64,000 nt of DNA, taken from the NCBI GenBank assembly GCA_032821775.1, contig JAVLRN010000003.1, positions 434,001 through 498,000 of the forward strand. Reading direction: 5' to 3'. The position numbers and the translations under genes are program-made. The notes beneath the pieces were generated by a model. That model made no database searches. It had not been told where the DNA came from and saw only the letters and a list, made by a program, of their open reading frames with translations. This DNA comes from Sanguinoderma infundibulare. Its lineage: Eukaryota > Basidiomycota > Agaricomycetes > Polyporales > Polyporaceae. Below are positions 12,597 through 22,796 of the stretch, piece by piece; positions within the stretch are counted from its first letter, which is position 1, and every line of letters starts with the position of its first letter.

Positions 12597-13199
12597 TCAT
12601 TCAACTTCTCGTAACGGCACTCTGTTGAAACTGGCATACTCACGGCGCATGTCTGCCTCGTTGCACGTGGACCAATGGATGAACTCCTCGATGCGTGCTT
12701 GGTCCACAGCACAGAGGTTCATTCCTGTGCACTCCAGAATGTACTGGAACGAGAACGCCATATCCCGATACATCTTCACCGCTGCCCACTGCAACCGGAG
12801 CTCGCTTGTGAGCGCTTTACGCCGTACTCGGTCGAATTCCACGTCGAAGTGCTGCAGGATTTCGGGCACATTCCACATCTCGAGCATCAGCCTGACCTGG
12901 TTGGTGGCCGACAGGATGATGGTGGAATCCGAACAGATGTGCAGCAGCGCTCCCTGCACTGCGCGGTGAGCATGAGGCCGATGGTTAACGATGCGAAGAC
13001 GTACAAGCCCTAGCACGAGGCAGTCCAGACACTTCTTCACATCCACCTCGATGAATGCTTCCCCATTCACGACGATTTGCAGCTTGGCTATCTGGCGCTC
13101 CACCGTATCTTTGGCCTTCGGCAGCAGGATCGCGCAGACCTCGTTGCAGTGCTGTTCCGTGTTGTTGAGTGTGCTCATCGTGTGTGGAGTAGGGTGCAT
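12597..13199 (-). CDS. Antisense accessory gene of element B, 5' part
   Basis: A 200-codon minus-strand frame with ATG at 13199 (MHPTPHTMSTLNNTEQHC) or 13178 (MSTLNN), ending at 12597. It starts only 130 bp from the 3' LTR, so its promoter may lie in or beside that LTR in antisense. The product is rich in amphipathic helix (KAKDTVERQIAKLQIVV, EILQHFDVEFDRVRRKALTS) with scattered cysteines. I do not recognise the family. The frame is long and free of the nonsense decay seen in gag-pol, which supports it being coding. Confidence 0.5.
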   Translation of the reverse strand: MHPTPHTMSTLNNTEQHCNEVCAILLPKAKDTVERQIAKLQIVVNGEAFIEVDVKKCLDCLVLGLVRLRIVNHRPHAHRAVQGALLHICSDSTIILSATNQVRLMLEMWNVPEILQHFDVEFDRVRRKALTSELRLQWAAVKMYRDMAFSFQYILECTGMNLCAVDQARIEEFIHWSTCNEADMRREYASFNRVPLREVE

Positions 13200-13314
13200 C
13201 GGGCGTGGTGTTCTTCCACCCTATGGTCTTTATCCTTGGTCCTCCGCGGCTCTCTCCCTTTCCAGTTCGTTGACCTCCGCGCAGCGTCGACTGAACTGAG
13301 GACAGTTCAGAGGT

Positions 13315-13328
13315 CAGTGGGGGGGAGA
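13315..13328 (+). other. Element B polypurine tract
   Basis: CAGTGGGGGGGAGA directly abuts the 3' LTR, as expected for the plus-strand primer of reverse transcription. Identical to 8953-8966. Confidence 0.8.
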
Positions 13329-14346
13329 TGTAGGGTCCCCTATGTGCCCTGTGCCCAGAATCTTCGCATTCCGCGTGGTTCCCTCTCGCACCGATCGGTC
13401 ACCACCGTACGCACCATACACGACTCGGGTCCTTGGCCTTCCGCATCGTGCAGGCTCTTCGGCTACCACACGTATCTACCGCATGGTTACCACGCATCGT
13501 GCATGTCCCCCTTCGACCGCGCAGCTCCTCTTCCTCGCGGCCCGGTTATGCATATGGATTACGGGTGCCCTCGCACTCAGGGATCGTTCGGTACATCCTC
13601 GATCGTATGCACATCTCATTACATACCACAGGATGTGCGGTGGCATGGCACGGTGCCTTGTGGCTAGGCCTCCGATCGGTTTAGTACGATGCGTGGCTAT
13701 CTTCGACATGGTCATGATGCGTCGATCACGGTCACGTGTTGTACCCGGCATGTACAGGATTCCTTGGCTCTTTTATGATACTGCATGTTTCAGCTCGTGG
13801 TTGATAGGTAGTTCTGTTGCAGGTGTCTCTCGGACTCTCTTTTAGGTTACAGTATGGTTCCACATGGGCTCTGTAGCTACATTTCAGAGCTGTGGTAGGC
13901 TAGTAGTGTTTGTGCCACTGCGTGGTATGCGCAGTGTGTCCCCTTTGTACTTAGTTTTGGATTGGTGTATGGATTCCACAGGCTACCCCTGGGCCTCAGA
14001 TCTCTCGTCTCTCATACCTGCATGCGTACGACTCCCTTCGGGCTCCGAGTAGCCTCTCCACATCGACTTCAAGCCTCTCTTCGCCAGTACGTTGTGCGAT
14101 TGCACGTACTCTGCATTGTTCTTCCTCCGTAGTGCCCGTGCACACCGATCGTATCCGCCTTGTATACTACCGCGTGGTAGTTGGCCTACGTGGCCGCACC
14201 ATAGTTGAGTCTCCCCCCTTTCCCTACCGTTCGGTGGCCTTTAGGCTTGCAGCACACCTGTACCACCTCGCATCTTTCCGTCACGGCCTGTCCTTTCCCC
14301 ACGTTGATCCTCTGGTTCTATGCACAGGTTCTCCATGCACGTTACA
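13329..14346 (+). repeat. Element B 3' LTR
   Basis: 1018-bp copy of 985-2002. In the first 260 bp I counted roughly eighteen differences, nearly all C/T or G/A at CpG dinucleotides, so divergence overstates age if the region is methylated. Confidence 0.9.
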
Positions 14347-15843
14347 GCGACACGCAAAATGACTGATAAAATGCCATGTGACTCCAACAGTACCGAGAAA
14401 TGCGTGAACATCAGTGAGGTCCTTGCAATCTTTCCAGTTGCGCACCACGTCCATGCAGTCAAGTTTGGGTAGGCGACCAGTTGGAGTACATCGATGGCCC
14501 ACCATAACACACTCACGAACACAAAGATAGGACTTCATGCCCAAAAATGTTCTGCCCGCATAGGACATTCGACGGATAATGTGATTATCGATGACGAACA
14601 TTTCGAAGACAAAGCGCCTAATTCTGGGATTCTCGGGGATGGTTTCCCAAGAGCCATTAGGCAGCTTATACTCTTCGGCAGGCCCTTTCGTCATGACATC
14701 ATCAATGAACACTGCAGCGTACTTCAGAATTTCCGGTTGGAGAATGTAGGTGACATCGTCGTGAAAGACAGGAACGGAATTCATCCACCCCATAGGCAGC
14801 GTGGTTAAGCAGTGCGGCCCAAAAGGAGTTTGGAAAGTCGTAAGGTCTCAGGATGATTCTGTGAGAAGGTGTTCGTCATATCCAACATACAAGTTGAAAG
14901 ATCCCATGCAAGGGCATCCTGCAAATTGCTCGATGATATGTTCCGGAATGGGTGGCACACCGGAGTGCTGAATCGTGACAGCATTGAGAGGCTCCAGGCT
15001 ATGCATGATATGCAAACTCTTCCCATCCTTCTTGAGCATGCAAAAGTAATGCGAGCGATAGGATGAATTGGACGGCTCGTACACGCTGACTTCGATCTTC
15101 TTCCGGATTAACTTGCAAACCTCCCGATAAATTCCTGGCAGAATCAGAATGTTCTTCAGCACCCAAGGCTTGTGTTCAACTGTTGGAATTTTGACTGGTG
15201 GAAAGAAATCTGGGCAAAAGTGTCCTCACTCAGAGTCTTTCCAAGCGAAAGTGGTTTCCTGATTCTTGATTAAATCGTCCAGGAGGTCCAACTCAGTGGG
15301 CCAAAGAAAATCTGCATGCTTCGCGTGCATTGCCGCATGGCGTTCTTCTGTGTAGCGCTTTCCAGGAATAAACTCGGTAGGGGGATTCGGATTAAGAGGC
15401 AGCATATCTGCGAGCGGGTCGCCAACTATACATCGGGTAATTTGGTAGCGTTCGGGGAGCTCGGCGAGGAGAGGTCACACTTTCTTCGCTACTGGCTTGT
15501 ACTTCTTCTTCGTGGACAAAAGAACATCAACTCCTCCGTTGTGTTCAGCCAGTACGTTCGAGTCTTGAGGAGAGAAAATAGTCGAGGAAAACACCGAGAC
15601 GGCTTCAGTCTGACGAGTACGATAACGAGCAAAAGATTGATTTGAAACAAATTTTTGTCGGTCTATTGGCGAAATAGTGTCGGAATCGCAAAATGAAACA
15701 TAAGACGAGGCTAGCGAGGATTTGCGAGAATCGGGAAGCAAAGAATACGCCACAAAGGATGCGTCCTGAGACTGCATGTCAAAGTCGACGAGAAATGCAG
15801 CCTGCTGTCCATCATCCAACAAGTCCTCTACAGCCGAAAACCC
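14347..15843 (-). pseudogene. Element A reverse transcriptase (Ty3/gypsy)
   Basis: Starts in the -1 frame after the slippery heptamer (SAVEDLLDDGQQAAF...). It contains the linker KKKYKPVAKKV, the finger/palm region (KPWVLKNI...VYEPSNSSYRSHYFCMLKKDGKS, HSLEPLNAVTIQHSGVPP), LPMGWMNSVPVFHDDVTYI, the active-site strand VFIDDVMTKGP (FIDD in place of YVDD) and the connection region (DLTDVHAFLGTVGV). In-frame TGA codons lie at 15475-15477, 15226-15228 and 14848-14850, each where element B or the family has Arg, so CGA to TGA changes are likely. The gene is interrupted at 14347 by element B and continues at 984. Confidence 0.8.
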
Positions 15844-16418
15844 TGGATCTGCGCAGCCGGAGGCACACTTTGCTCCCCACATGCATATGTCAGAATATGC
15901 TGTACTGCACCAGTGTTCGGACAATGCACCGTAACATACTGCTCATCTTCTGCAATGTTTTCAATGATTGCCTTGGTGAGGACATCAAATGGCTGACCAA
16001 GGAGCACGTCGTATGCTGTGGTCCGGACAATGAAAACTTGAAGATAAATGACTATCCCTCCCGGAAGCGTAAACAGTACGTTGCTCGCCATCCCAATTGC
16101 ACCATCCACAGTCCCATTCCCAGATTGAATAGGAAGCTTCTGCAGTGGGTCAAACGGGATCTTCAAGCGGTGTGCACACACCTCACTCATGGCAATGATC
16201 TGCGAGCCTCCATCATAAACGCATTCGATCATGAGCTTTTCTGCCACAATCGACCATATAACTCGAAGAGAATGGCTGTTCTTGGCCGCGATGAGTTTGT
16301 TCTGCGAGATTACCGAAAAGAGCACTAACACTTCATCTCCACTGACAGGGATGACACCGGAAGCATCCGGACTGTGTTTCGTAATGTTCTCCAAGTGCTT
16401 CTCGGTATCGGTTCCCGG
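15828..16418 (-). pseudogene. Element A protease domain
   Basis: Continues the gag frame after the E solo LTR (GTDTEKHLENITKHSPD...). The protease shows the strand pair IECVYDGGSQIIAMSE, where the family normally has D-S/T-G, and the later hydrophobic AYDVLLGQPFD, the usual ILG-type strand of retropepsins. The catalytic aspartate is kept but the next residue is Gly. The frame ends at TAG 15828-15830, just after a GGGTTTT heptamer (15843-15837) that sits in the right phase for a -1 ribosomal frameshift into the RT frame. Upstream open frame from 16419 to 16661 belongs to the inserted LTR. Confidence 0.7.
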
Positions 16419-17352
16419 TGATACACTATCCCAGGGCCTGTGAACAGTCGGGATGACTGAGGGCTGAGAGAGGTGAGGTCGAAGCGATGTCGCCGGTGTG
16501 GAGGGCGAGTACAGTCTCGGGTTCCCTTTGGTCGTGATCATAACCAGTGCCAGGGAGAAGAAAGGAAAGTCGAACAAAGCTGGAGGGTGAAAGCTGCAAT
16601 GGGGTCGCACGGCGAGTTGCTGTCGCAAAAGTCGTAGTTGGGGTTGCTGTCGCTGTCGCAAGTCGCAATCACAGTCACTAGCTACACCCGACAGAGGACG
16701 ATGTCAAGTCGCACTTGCTCGTCGGAGAAATGAGAGGTAAAAGGTGGGGGTCAAAGATTGTGTGCCCTAAGCAGCGGTCGACTGAGTTAAGTACATCCTG
16801 CCTGTAACTACGCACGATGACTATAGCCTAGACTGCCTTGTGGCGATGAGCACCCGCGACAACCTGTGTTGGAAACCCATTGGAACGTCAGCGACCACTG
16901 CGTGGTCGTGACCGGTCATGCAACTTGGGGTCGGCTCGGCTTGTCGTCGCATGGTCGCGTGATGTCATTAGTCATCGGTGGTCGCAGTTGGGAGTCACGG
17001 CTGGTACCTGTCACCGAGACCAACTAGTGAGAGACAATCCGCAGCCAGTCGTGCGACGTGACTGCAAAGATGCTGAATGACTTAACTTGTGACCCACCAG
17101 TGTGCCACCACGCACGTGGCACAGACGGTCAGGCCGGCTCGCTGTGGCCGCCAACTCGGACCAATCGGAGAAGTTGCGCTGGCGACGGGGATCGTTGGTG
17201 TTCCAGGCCTTCACCTCGCGCCATAGGGTCGGCACGCCACGCGACCCCCGATGCCGTTGGCGACTCAGGAACCTCCGCACTGTCGCGTGGTGCACTGTCC
17301 GGAAGGGGTAGTTGCGTCGACTTCCGCGGCCAGAAGTGTTGGGTGCGCATCA
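16419..17352. repeat. E solo LTR, copy 2 (inside element A)
   Basis: 934-bp unit with TGATACAC...GCATCA ends, matching 10959-11893. It is flanked by a perfect 4-bp duplication CCGG (16415-16418 and 17353-17356). Excising it restores the element A Gag-PR frame (FELSIP|GTDTEK). Both E insertions sit at CCGG or CCGT. Confidence 0.85.
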
Positions 17353-18931
17353 CCGGTATCGAAAGTTCGAATGAAGCAACCCTATACGCAGGGCCGGCAT
17401 CCTGGTCAGGCACCTCCTCGACATACATCTTCCAAACTGGTGGACCAAACTTCTTCAGCTCCATTGTCGATCCTCCTTCCACAGTGCGGTTCACTCCCCC
17501 TGGGAAAGTGGCAGTGGGGTACCCTATCCATGCCTTCACAGCTGACGGATCCTCCTCAGATCCGGGCCTAACTCGATCACTGTTTGGCAACTTGAAGAAC
17601 ACACGCTTGGCCGTGGTGACCTTATGGAACCACTTTCGAATTCCTGGCACAATCGCTAGGAGTTCTGCAAGCGACACCACAACTTTAAGTTCAGCGTGCT
17701 GCCCTAGGAGCCTTCCGATTACTTGCTCGTCGGCGTCCATGTCCAACGCTAGGAACGTTGTGCAATACGCAGGGTTGGCCTTCCTATCCTCTAGACCTTG
17801 AAATGGCAAAGTCGGCTTCAAAGACAATGATGCTGATTCCATTGCATCACGCGCGGCTGCGTAAGGATGAAACGGCAGCTGCTCAGACTGTACTGTGGGC
17901 ACATCAAGTGCTGGTGGCTCGGATGAGACTGACGGACTACACGTGGGCTCGGGTGCTGTATCTTGCATGACCGTGGTCTTAGGGGGCGTGCAGGCGAAAT
18001 CCCTGGTGTGCGGCGGAATGACCACTCCATCAAACTTCTCACGGCAGCATTGCTTGAGCTCCTGAACTTGTTGCTGCAAGAGCGCAATCTGCTGATCAGT
18101 CTCATCATCATACAGCTGATCTTCGTCTGACGAGATTGGCTCCAAGTCTGGCATAATTTTCAACATCATAAGCTGTTTCACGGGCTTCAGAGGTGGAGAC
18201 TGGCTTTCGAGCATGGCCATCGCTTTCACGTGCAATGTCTTGAACCTCGAGTCCCAATTGATAGGCATGCCATTGTATAGCACAACTATTCCATCTCGAC
18301 GCTGGATCCATCCTTCCTTGATATCATGCTCAACCAACTCACAGCGACGCATGTGACAGCCCTCTGCACCACAGTAGAAGCAATCAGTGCATACACGCAC
18401 ACTGTCTCCCTGCACGGGACCTCGCGGAGCTCCTCCAGTCTGTCCTCCGCCAGGCGGTGTGGTTTGTGGTATATGCGGCAGCACGTCGTGCTTCTGCTGC
18501 TGCATTAAGGCCGGAAACAGTGTAGCTGCAGTCTTGAACATCTCGGCTAACTGATCCGGAGTGGGAGTCATCGTCTTGGCCAGCGTGGAAGCAGAGCGAG
18601 TTGGAGTGCGCGCGGAAGCCGTCAGAATGTACGTCGAGGGCACTGCCCCGAAAATACTCTCAAATTCATTGTCCCTGTGCTGCAATACATATGTAGCTGC
18701 TGTGTGGACTTGATCAAACGTATACAGAGTATCCAGAGAATGGTTCGGAATATCTTGCTGGAGCCATCGAAAAACTGACTGCCGAATTGCTGGAGTGAGT
18801 GCATGGGAGAGTGCACGACTAGCCTCGTTCTGGTTAATCCATCCCTTGGTCAAAAGGTGTTTCACCACCGGTAGAAGCTTGATGTAGTACTTGGTGTACT
18901 CGTTTACGGACGGAACGGACCCCTCTTGATC
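17353..18931 (-). pseudogene. Element A gag, C-terminal part with nucleocapsid and protease leader
   Basis: The frame is open from the end of the solo LTR to the E solo LTR and is in frame with the N-terminal gag piece. It begins EGSVPSVNEYTKYYIK, aligning with the end of the B capsid region. It then has a proline-rich stretch, a zinc knuckle (C-F-Y-C-G-A-E-G-C-H-M-R-R-C, near 18345-18390), a glutamine-rich probable coiled coil (QQIALLQQQVQELKQ, near 18030-18110) and a leader to the protease (DADEQVIGRLLG...LLAIVPGIRKW). The knuckle has cysteine where histidine is usual (CX2CX4CX4C). Unlike element B, no stop separates gag from protease here, so Gag and PR were made as one chain. The open frame upstream of 18931 lies inside the solo LTR and is not part of the gene. 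Confidence 0.75.
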
Positions 18932-19631
18932 ATGCTGTAATGTGCATGGGAAACCTGCGCGTAGAACCGGAGGATCAACATGGGGAAAGGACAGGCCATG
19001 ACGGAAAGATGCGAGGTGGTACAGGTGTGCTGCAAGCCTAAAGGCCACCGAACGGTAGGGAAAGGGGGGAGACTCAACTACGGTGCGGCCACGTAGGCCA
19101 ACTACCACGCGGTAGTATACAAGGCGGATACGATCGGTGTGCACGGGCACTACGGAGGAAGAACAATGCAGAGTACGTGCAATCGCACAACGTACTGGCG
19201 AAGAGAGGCTTGAAGTCGATGTGGAGAGGCTACTCGGAGCCCGAAGGGAGTTGTACGCATGCAGGTACGAGAGACGAGAGATCTGAGGCCCAGGGGTAGC
19301 CTGTGGAATCCATACACCAATCCAAAACTAAGTACAAAGGGGACACACTGTGCATACCGCGCAGTGGCACAAACACCACTAGCCTACCACAGCTCTGAAA
19401 TGTAGCTACAGAGCCCATGTGGAACCATACTGTAACCTAAAAGAGAGTCCGAGAGACACCTGCGACAGAACTACCTATCAACCATGAGCTGAAACATGCA
19501 GTATCATAAAAGAGCCAAGGAATCCTGTACATGCCGGGTACAACACGTGACCGTGATCGACGCATCATGACCATGTCGAAGATAGCCACGCATCGTACTA
19601 AACCGATCGGAGGCCTAGCCACAAGGCACCG

Positions 19632-20095
19632 CATCAGGAAAACCCTCCCAAGCTAATTCAATGCATTTAGTACAAATATGATCTAATGGAGCTACTATCA
19701 ATCTAATTTGATCTAATTCGGCCATCTGAGTACTAACATTGTACTAACATGCAGGGACATCTTTATAATTGTAATAATATGCACTATCATCTCAGAGAGG
19801 AACAGCAGTTGTACTACTTAGTACTACTTTTGCACTACTTCAGACCTATTTTCATGTATTGGGACAATCAAAACACTCTGGTATGATTGGGTGTGTTGAC
19901 ATCACATTCTGCATTATTTACAGCACAAACAACAGTGAGGAATGGCATCATAAACCACAATATGTAATGACAGCAACAAACATGAACTACAACATGCATA
20001 GATCACACATATTGAGATAAAGAAGAACACAAGCTGACACTTCTATGCGCAAGGCAAGGGGGGAGGAGGGAGAATGAGCACAGTGCAGCGGAGGG
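19632..20095. repeat. Left arm shared by both TIR transposon copies
   Basis: About 460 bp nearly the same as 31293-31755, starting with the TIR and rich in CTAATTTGATCTAATT-like subterminal motifs. It has no coding potential I can support. Confidence 0.75.
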
Positions 20096-20153
20096 TAAGC
20101 GAAGTAGCCCTGTGCGGGTTTAAAGTTGTAGTTGTCGACAGAAGGGAGCTGGA

Positions 20154-20570
20154 TCATGCTGCGCACACGAGGGATCCAGCCGGCACCTGCGTGGTCCTCT
20201 GCGGGGTGGGGAGACATTGATGGATGTTGAGATGGTTGCTCGGATAGAGGTCTGCTGAGGTGGCAGGTGGGAATGTCAAAAGGACAGGGCGACGGCGACG
20301 AGGACGCCACAGCTGATGGCCCTCAGAGAAGGAGTGGCGGCGGGCAGATGATGGAGAGCAAGGGCGAGGGGACTGAATGTAAATACTCACCACCATATGA
20401 TCTCCGCCCACACCCACGCCCGATCCTCCTCATTATCGTCCTCTTCATCCTCCACAGCCTCGCTGTCGCCCCCCTCCTGCGCATCATGTTGTCCCGCTGC
20501 CCGCAGATGGTCGCACATTGTGGATACGCGGCAGGTGACTGGCCCTCGGAGATGGTCCATGGAGAAGGAA
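20154..20570 (-). other. Unidentified exon-like pieces in TIR copy 1
   Basis: Minus-strand open stretches: a strongly acidic one (EGGDSEAVEDEEDDNEEDRA, near 20410-20500) ending at a GTGAGT-like donor near 20396, and a basic one (RRHSFSEGHQLWRPRRRRP) with PPATSADLYPSN after it. They may be further captured exons. I do not recognise the source genes. Confidence 0.3.
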
Positions 20571-20749
20571 GGTGTCAGGGCGAGTAGACAGCAGCGGAGG
20601 ACGTGAAGAGCAAGGAAGGGCAATCGGACGTTGCGGGCAATGACAGAGAGGAAGCATTGATGGATGGGCCCTTGGGGATGGACTGCTGAGAGGGAAGGAG
20701 CTGCTGCATCTGGAGAAGACAAATGGCATAAGGTGGGATGAGAACTTAC

Positions 20750-21140
20750 CTTTGTGCCAGTCAACACAATCTTGCCGGACACAAAGATCAGAAGTACGAC
20801 CTTCAGCTTGATCATGTGGTAGATCAAACCAGGGAGAAGCTCAAAGGACGCTCACTTAGCAATGACGACAGCAGACATGAAAGGGTCACCAAATGCACCT
20901 CAGGCTCATACGAACTGAACTGTCCGTGGCTGTACACTAGACCCTCGAGACGAATAGGGAACTTGACATCGCACGAGCCGAAGATGTTCTGGATCTTGAA
21001 CTCGGAGAATTTTGCGTCGAACCCGAGCTTCTAGACTTGCACGAAGCAAGCTGCGAGTCGTCCTCGGACTTTGCACCCGTCACAACCATCTTGCCTGTAA
21101 ATGAGCGCAGTCATCTTTGGGTTGCGGATATGCAGTGGAG
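20750..21140 (-). pseudogene. Captured TATA-binding protein (TBP) fragment
   Basis: TBP binds the TATA box as part of TFIID. Minus-strand pieces match the conserved C-terminal core in order: [69 protein letters not shown], then after an intron-like gap [28 protein letters not shown] and a GTAAGT donor at 20749. Small deletions and frame changes interrupt it, and residues such as YARIIQ between the first pieces are missing, so it is a pseudogene. Keeping intron positions points to capture from genomic DNA, not mRNA. It faces left, away from the central palindrome. Confidence 0.85.
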
Positions 21141-21225
21141 AGACGACGCAGGACAGGCTGCGGGGGATTCTAAAGACGATCGGACGAGGATGGCAACGGG
21201 GTGGGTGGGAAGAGAGACGAGGAGA

Positions 21226-21301
21226 GTTGGAAGTGTTAGACGCTCGATTCAGTGGCGCCACAGGCGACGTGCCACCGAATCGAGCGTCTAACACTTCCAA
21301 C
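21226..21301. repeat. Central palindrome of TIR copy 1
   Basis: Perfect 25-bp inverted arms (21226-21250 and 21277-21301) around 26 nt containing GTGGCGCCACAGGC. The counterpart in copy 2 is at 33082-33154. Captured genes diverge from it in both copies. Confidence 0.85.
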
Positions 21302-21400
21302 TTTCCTCCCACTCGCCACATCGTCTCTCTCCTCTCGAGTGCATCCATGCCCGAGGCATCCCACCCTCCTCACCATCTGACGACGACGACGACGTCTGCC

Positions 21401-21990
21401 ATGTTCTTCCGTGCCGCCGCCCATCCCTCTCTTCTCAGACCCGCCAGTTCTCCTCCTAGGCCACACGCCGGTCCAAGATCACGATCCTCGGCGTGGGTGG
21501 AGGAATTGGCGAGCTTGTCAAGAAGCTCGCCAAGCAGTGCGACGCTTTCCTGGCCTCTGAGGCCCTCATCAAGCAGATGCCCTGTCTGCTCGGTCCTGGT
21601 CTTTCCAAGGGTACGTTGGCGTCTCTTCAGTTCGTGCGTTGAGGGTGCTGAGGCGCATTCCATTTGTGCTTGCAGCCGGCAAGTTCCCTACACCCGCCTC
21701 GCACGCAGAGGACCTGCAGAACAAGATCACCGAGGTGCGTTCGATGATCAAGTTCCAGCTCAAGAAGGTGCTTTGTTTGGGCATCGCTGTTGGACACATC
21801 CAGATGTCTGACGACCAGGTCCTTGCGAATGTCATGCTGAGTACATGTCGCTCCCTGTCCTGCCGTCTGCTATATGCTGACATCATCCACAGGCATCAAC
21901 TTCCTCGTGTTGCTGCTCAAGAAGAACTGGCAGAACGTCAAGTCGCTCCACATCAAGTCGACGATGGGCAAACCTATCCGTCTCTACTGA
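21401..21990 (+). pseudogene. Captured MDH-uL1 (ribosomal protein L10A) chimera
   Basis: ATG 21401 begins MFFRAAAHPSLLRPASS, like a mitochondrial presequence. After a frame slip near 21470 it reads [13 protein letters not shown], the N-terminal Rossmann GxGGxG of malate dehydrogenase. With no break it runs into [20 protein letters not shown] and the rest of eukaryotic uL1 (60S protein L10A): GPGLSK, intron 21611-21675, AGKFPTPASHAEDLQNKI, KFQLKKVLCLGIAVGH, VMLS, intron about 21840-21893, [30 protein letters not shown] and stop at 21988-21990. Splice borders GT...AG keep the uL1 frame. uL1 forms the L1 stalk of the ribosome. The MDH-to-uL1 join lies inside one exon, so it is a fusion rather than two neighbouring genes. 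Expression is unknown. Confidence 0.8.
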
Positions 21991-22049
21991 GCAAGGGCGA
22001 GGTGTGATTCCTCCTTCTCCTGCCTGAATATGTGTAACCTCACCCCATC

Positions 22050-22796
22050 TCATTCATAATCAACTGTTACCCCACCGATAAGCTCGACCAAGCTCTCGAG
22101 GGCACTGATGTCATCATCATCCCTGCTGGTGTCCCCCGTAAGGTATGCGTGCTTCCCACCTGCCAACTACAGTTTTGATTGCTGACCCTCGGCCTCTCTT
22201 TGTCTAGCCCAGTGTAAGACTCACTTTGGGCCCTTCTTCTCTTCCTATCCCGTTCTAACTCCGAGCACCATCATGCAGATGCCTCGTGACGACCTCTTCA
22301 ACGTCAACGCATCTATTGTCTGTGACCTCGGTGCTGCCATCGCCCATGTGTCCCCCAAGGCCCACGTCCTCATCATCTTCAACCCTGTCAACTCCACCGT
22401 CCCCATTGTCTCTGCAGTCTTCGAGAATGCCGGCGTTTATGACCCCGCTTACATCCACCACCCTTGATGTCGTCTGCCCAGTGCTTCCTCACCGGCATCG
22501 CTGGTGCTGACCCCAGGAACATCCCCGTCATCGTCGTTGGTGGTCACTCAGGTGCGACCATCATCCCTCTCCTTTCTCAGACCCCGCATGGCAAGAAGCT
22601 TGTGCACCACATCCAGTTTGGCGGTGACAAGGTTGTCCAGGCCAAGGAGGGTGCTCGCTTCACTGGTGACCTGCTCTTTGCACTCAATGGCGAGAAGGGG
22701 ATTGTTGTCCCTATGTTTGTTAAGAGCCCTCTCTTCACTGATCAGGGCATTGGATACTTCTCTTTGAACATTGAACTTAGCTACTGCAATGTATAA
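22050..22796 (+). pseudogene. Captured malate dehydrogenase fragment, copy 1
   Basis: Malate dehydrogenase interconverts malate and oxaloacetate with NAD. Visible are PTDKLDQALEGTDVIIIPAG-VPRK up to a GT at 22143, a 6-nt exon CCCAGT (22208-22213) and then [14 protein letters not shown]...[25 protein letters not shown]-like [23 protein letters not shown] (with the GGHS catalytic His region), [32 protein letters not shown] and IELSYCNV, ending near 22796. A short deletion after VYDP and loss of the [16 protein letters not shown] segment break the frame. The same MDH body occurs in TIR copy 2, so its capture preceded their divergence. Confidence 0.85.

Larger units (their letters stand above)
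985..14346 (+). mobile_element. Element B: full-length Ty3/gypsy retrotransposon with antisense accessory gene
   Basis: Two 1018-bp direct repeats (985-2002 and 13329-14346), both beginning TGTAGGGTCC and ending GTTACA, bound a gag-PR-RT-RH-IN set on the plus strand. A primer site starts 3 nt after the 5' LTR, and a polypurine tract abuts the 3' LTR. The flanks ACGA and GCGA are a 4-bp duplication with one mismatch; removing the element restores element A's frame. At 13.4 kb it is long because about 4.3 kb between integrase and the 3' LTR holds an antisense gene plus an E solo LTR. Stops and two frame changes show it is dead. The LTR pair differs mostly by C/T and G/A changes at CpG. Confidence 0.9.
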
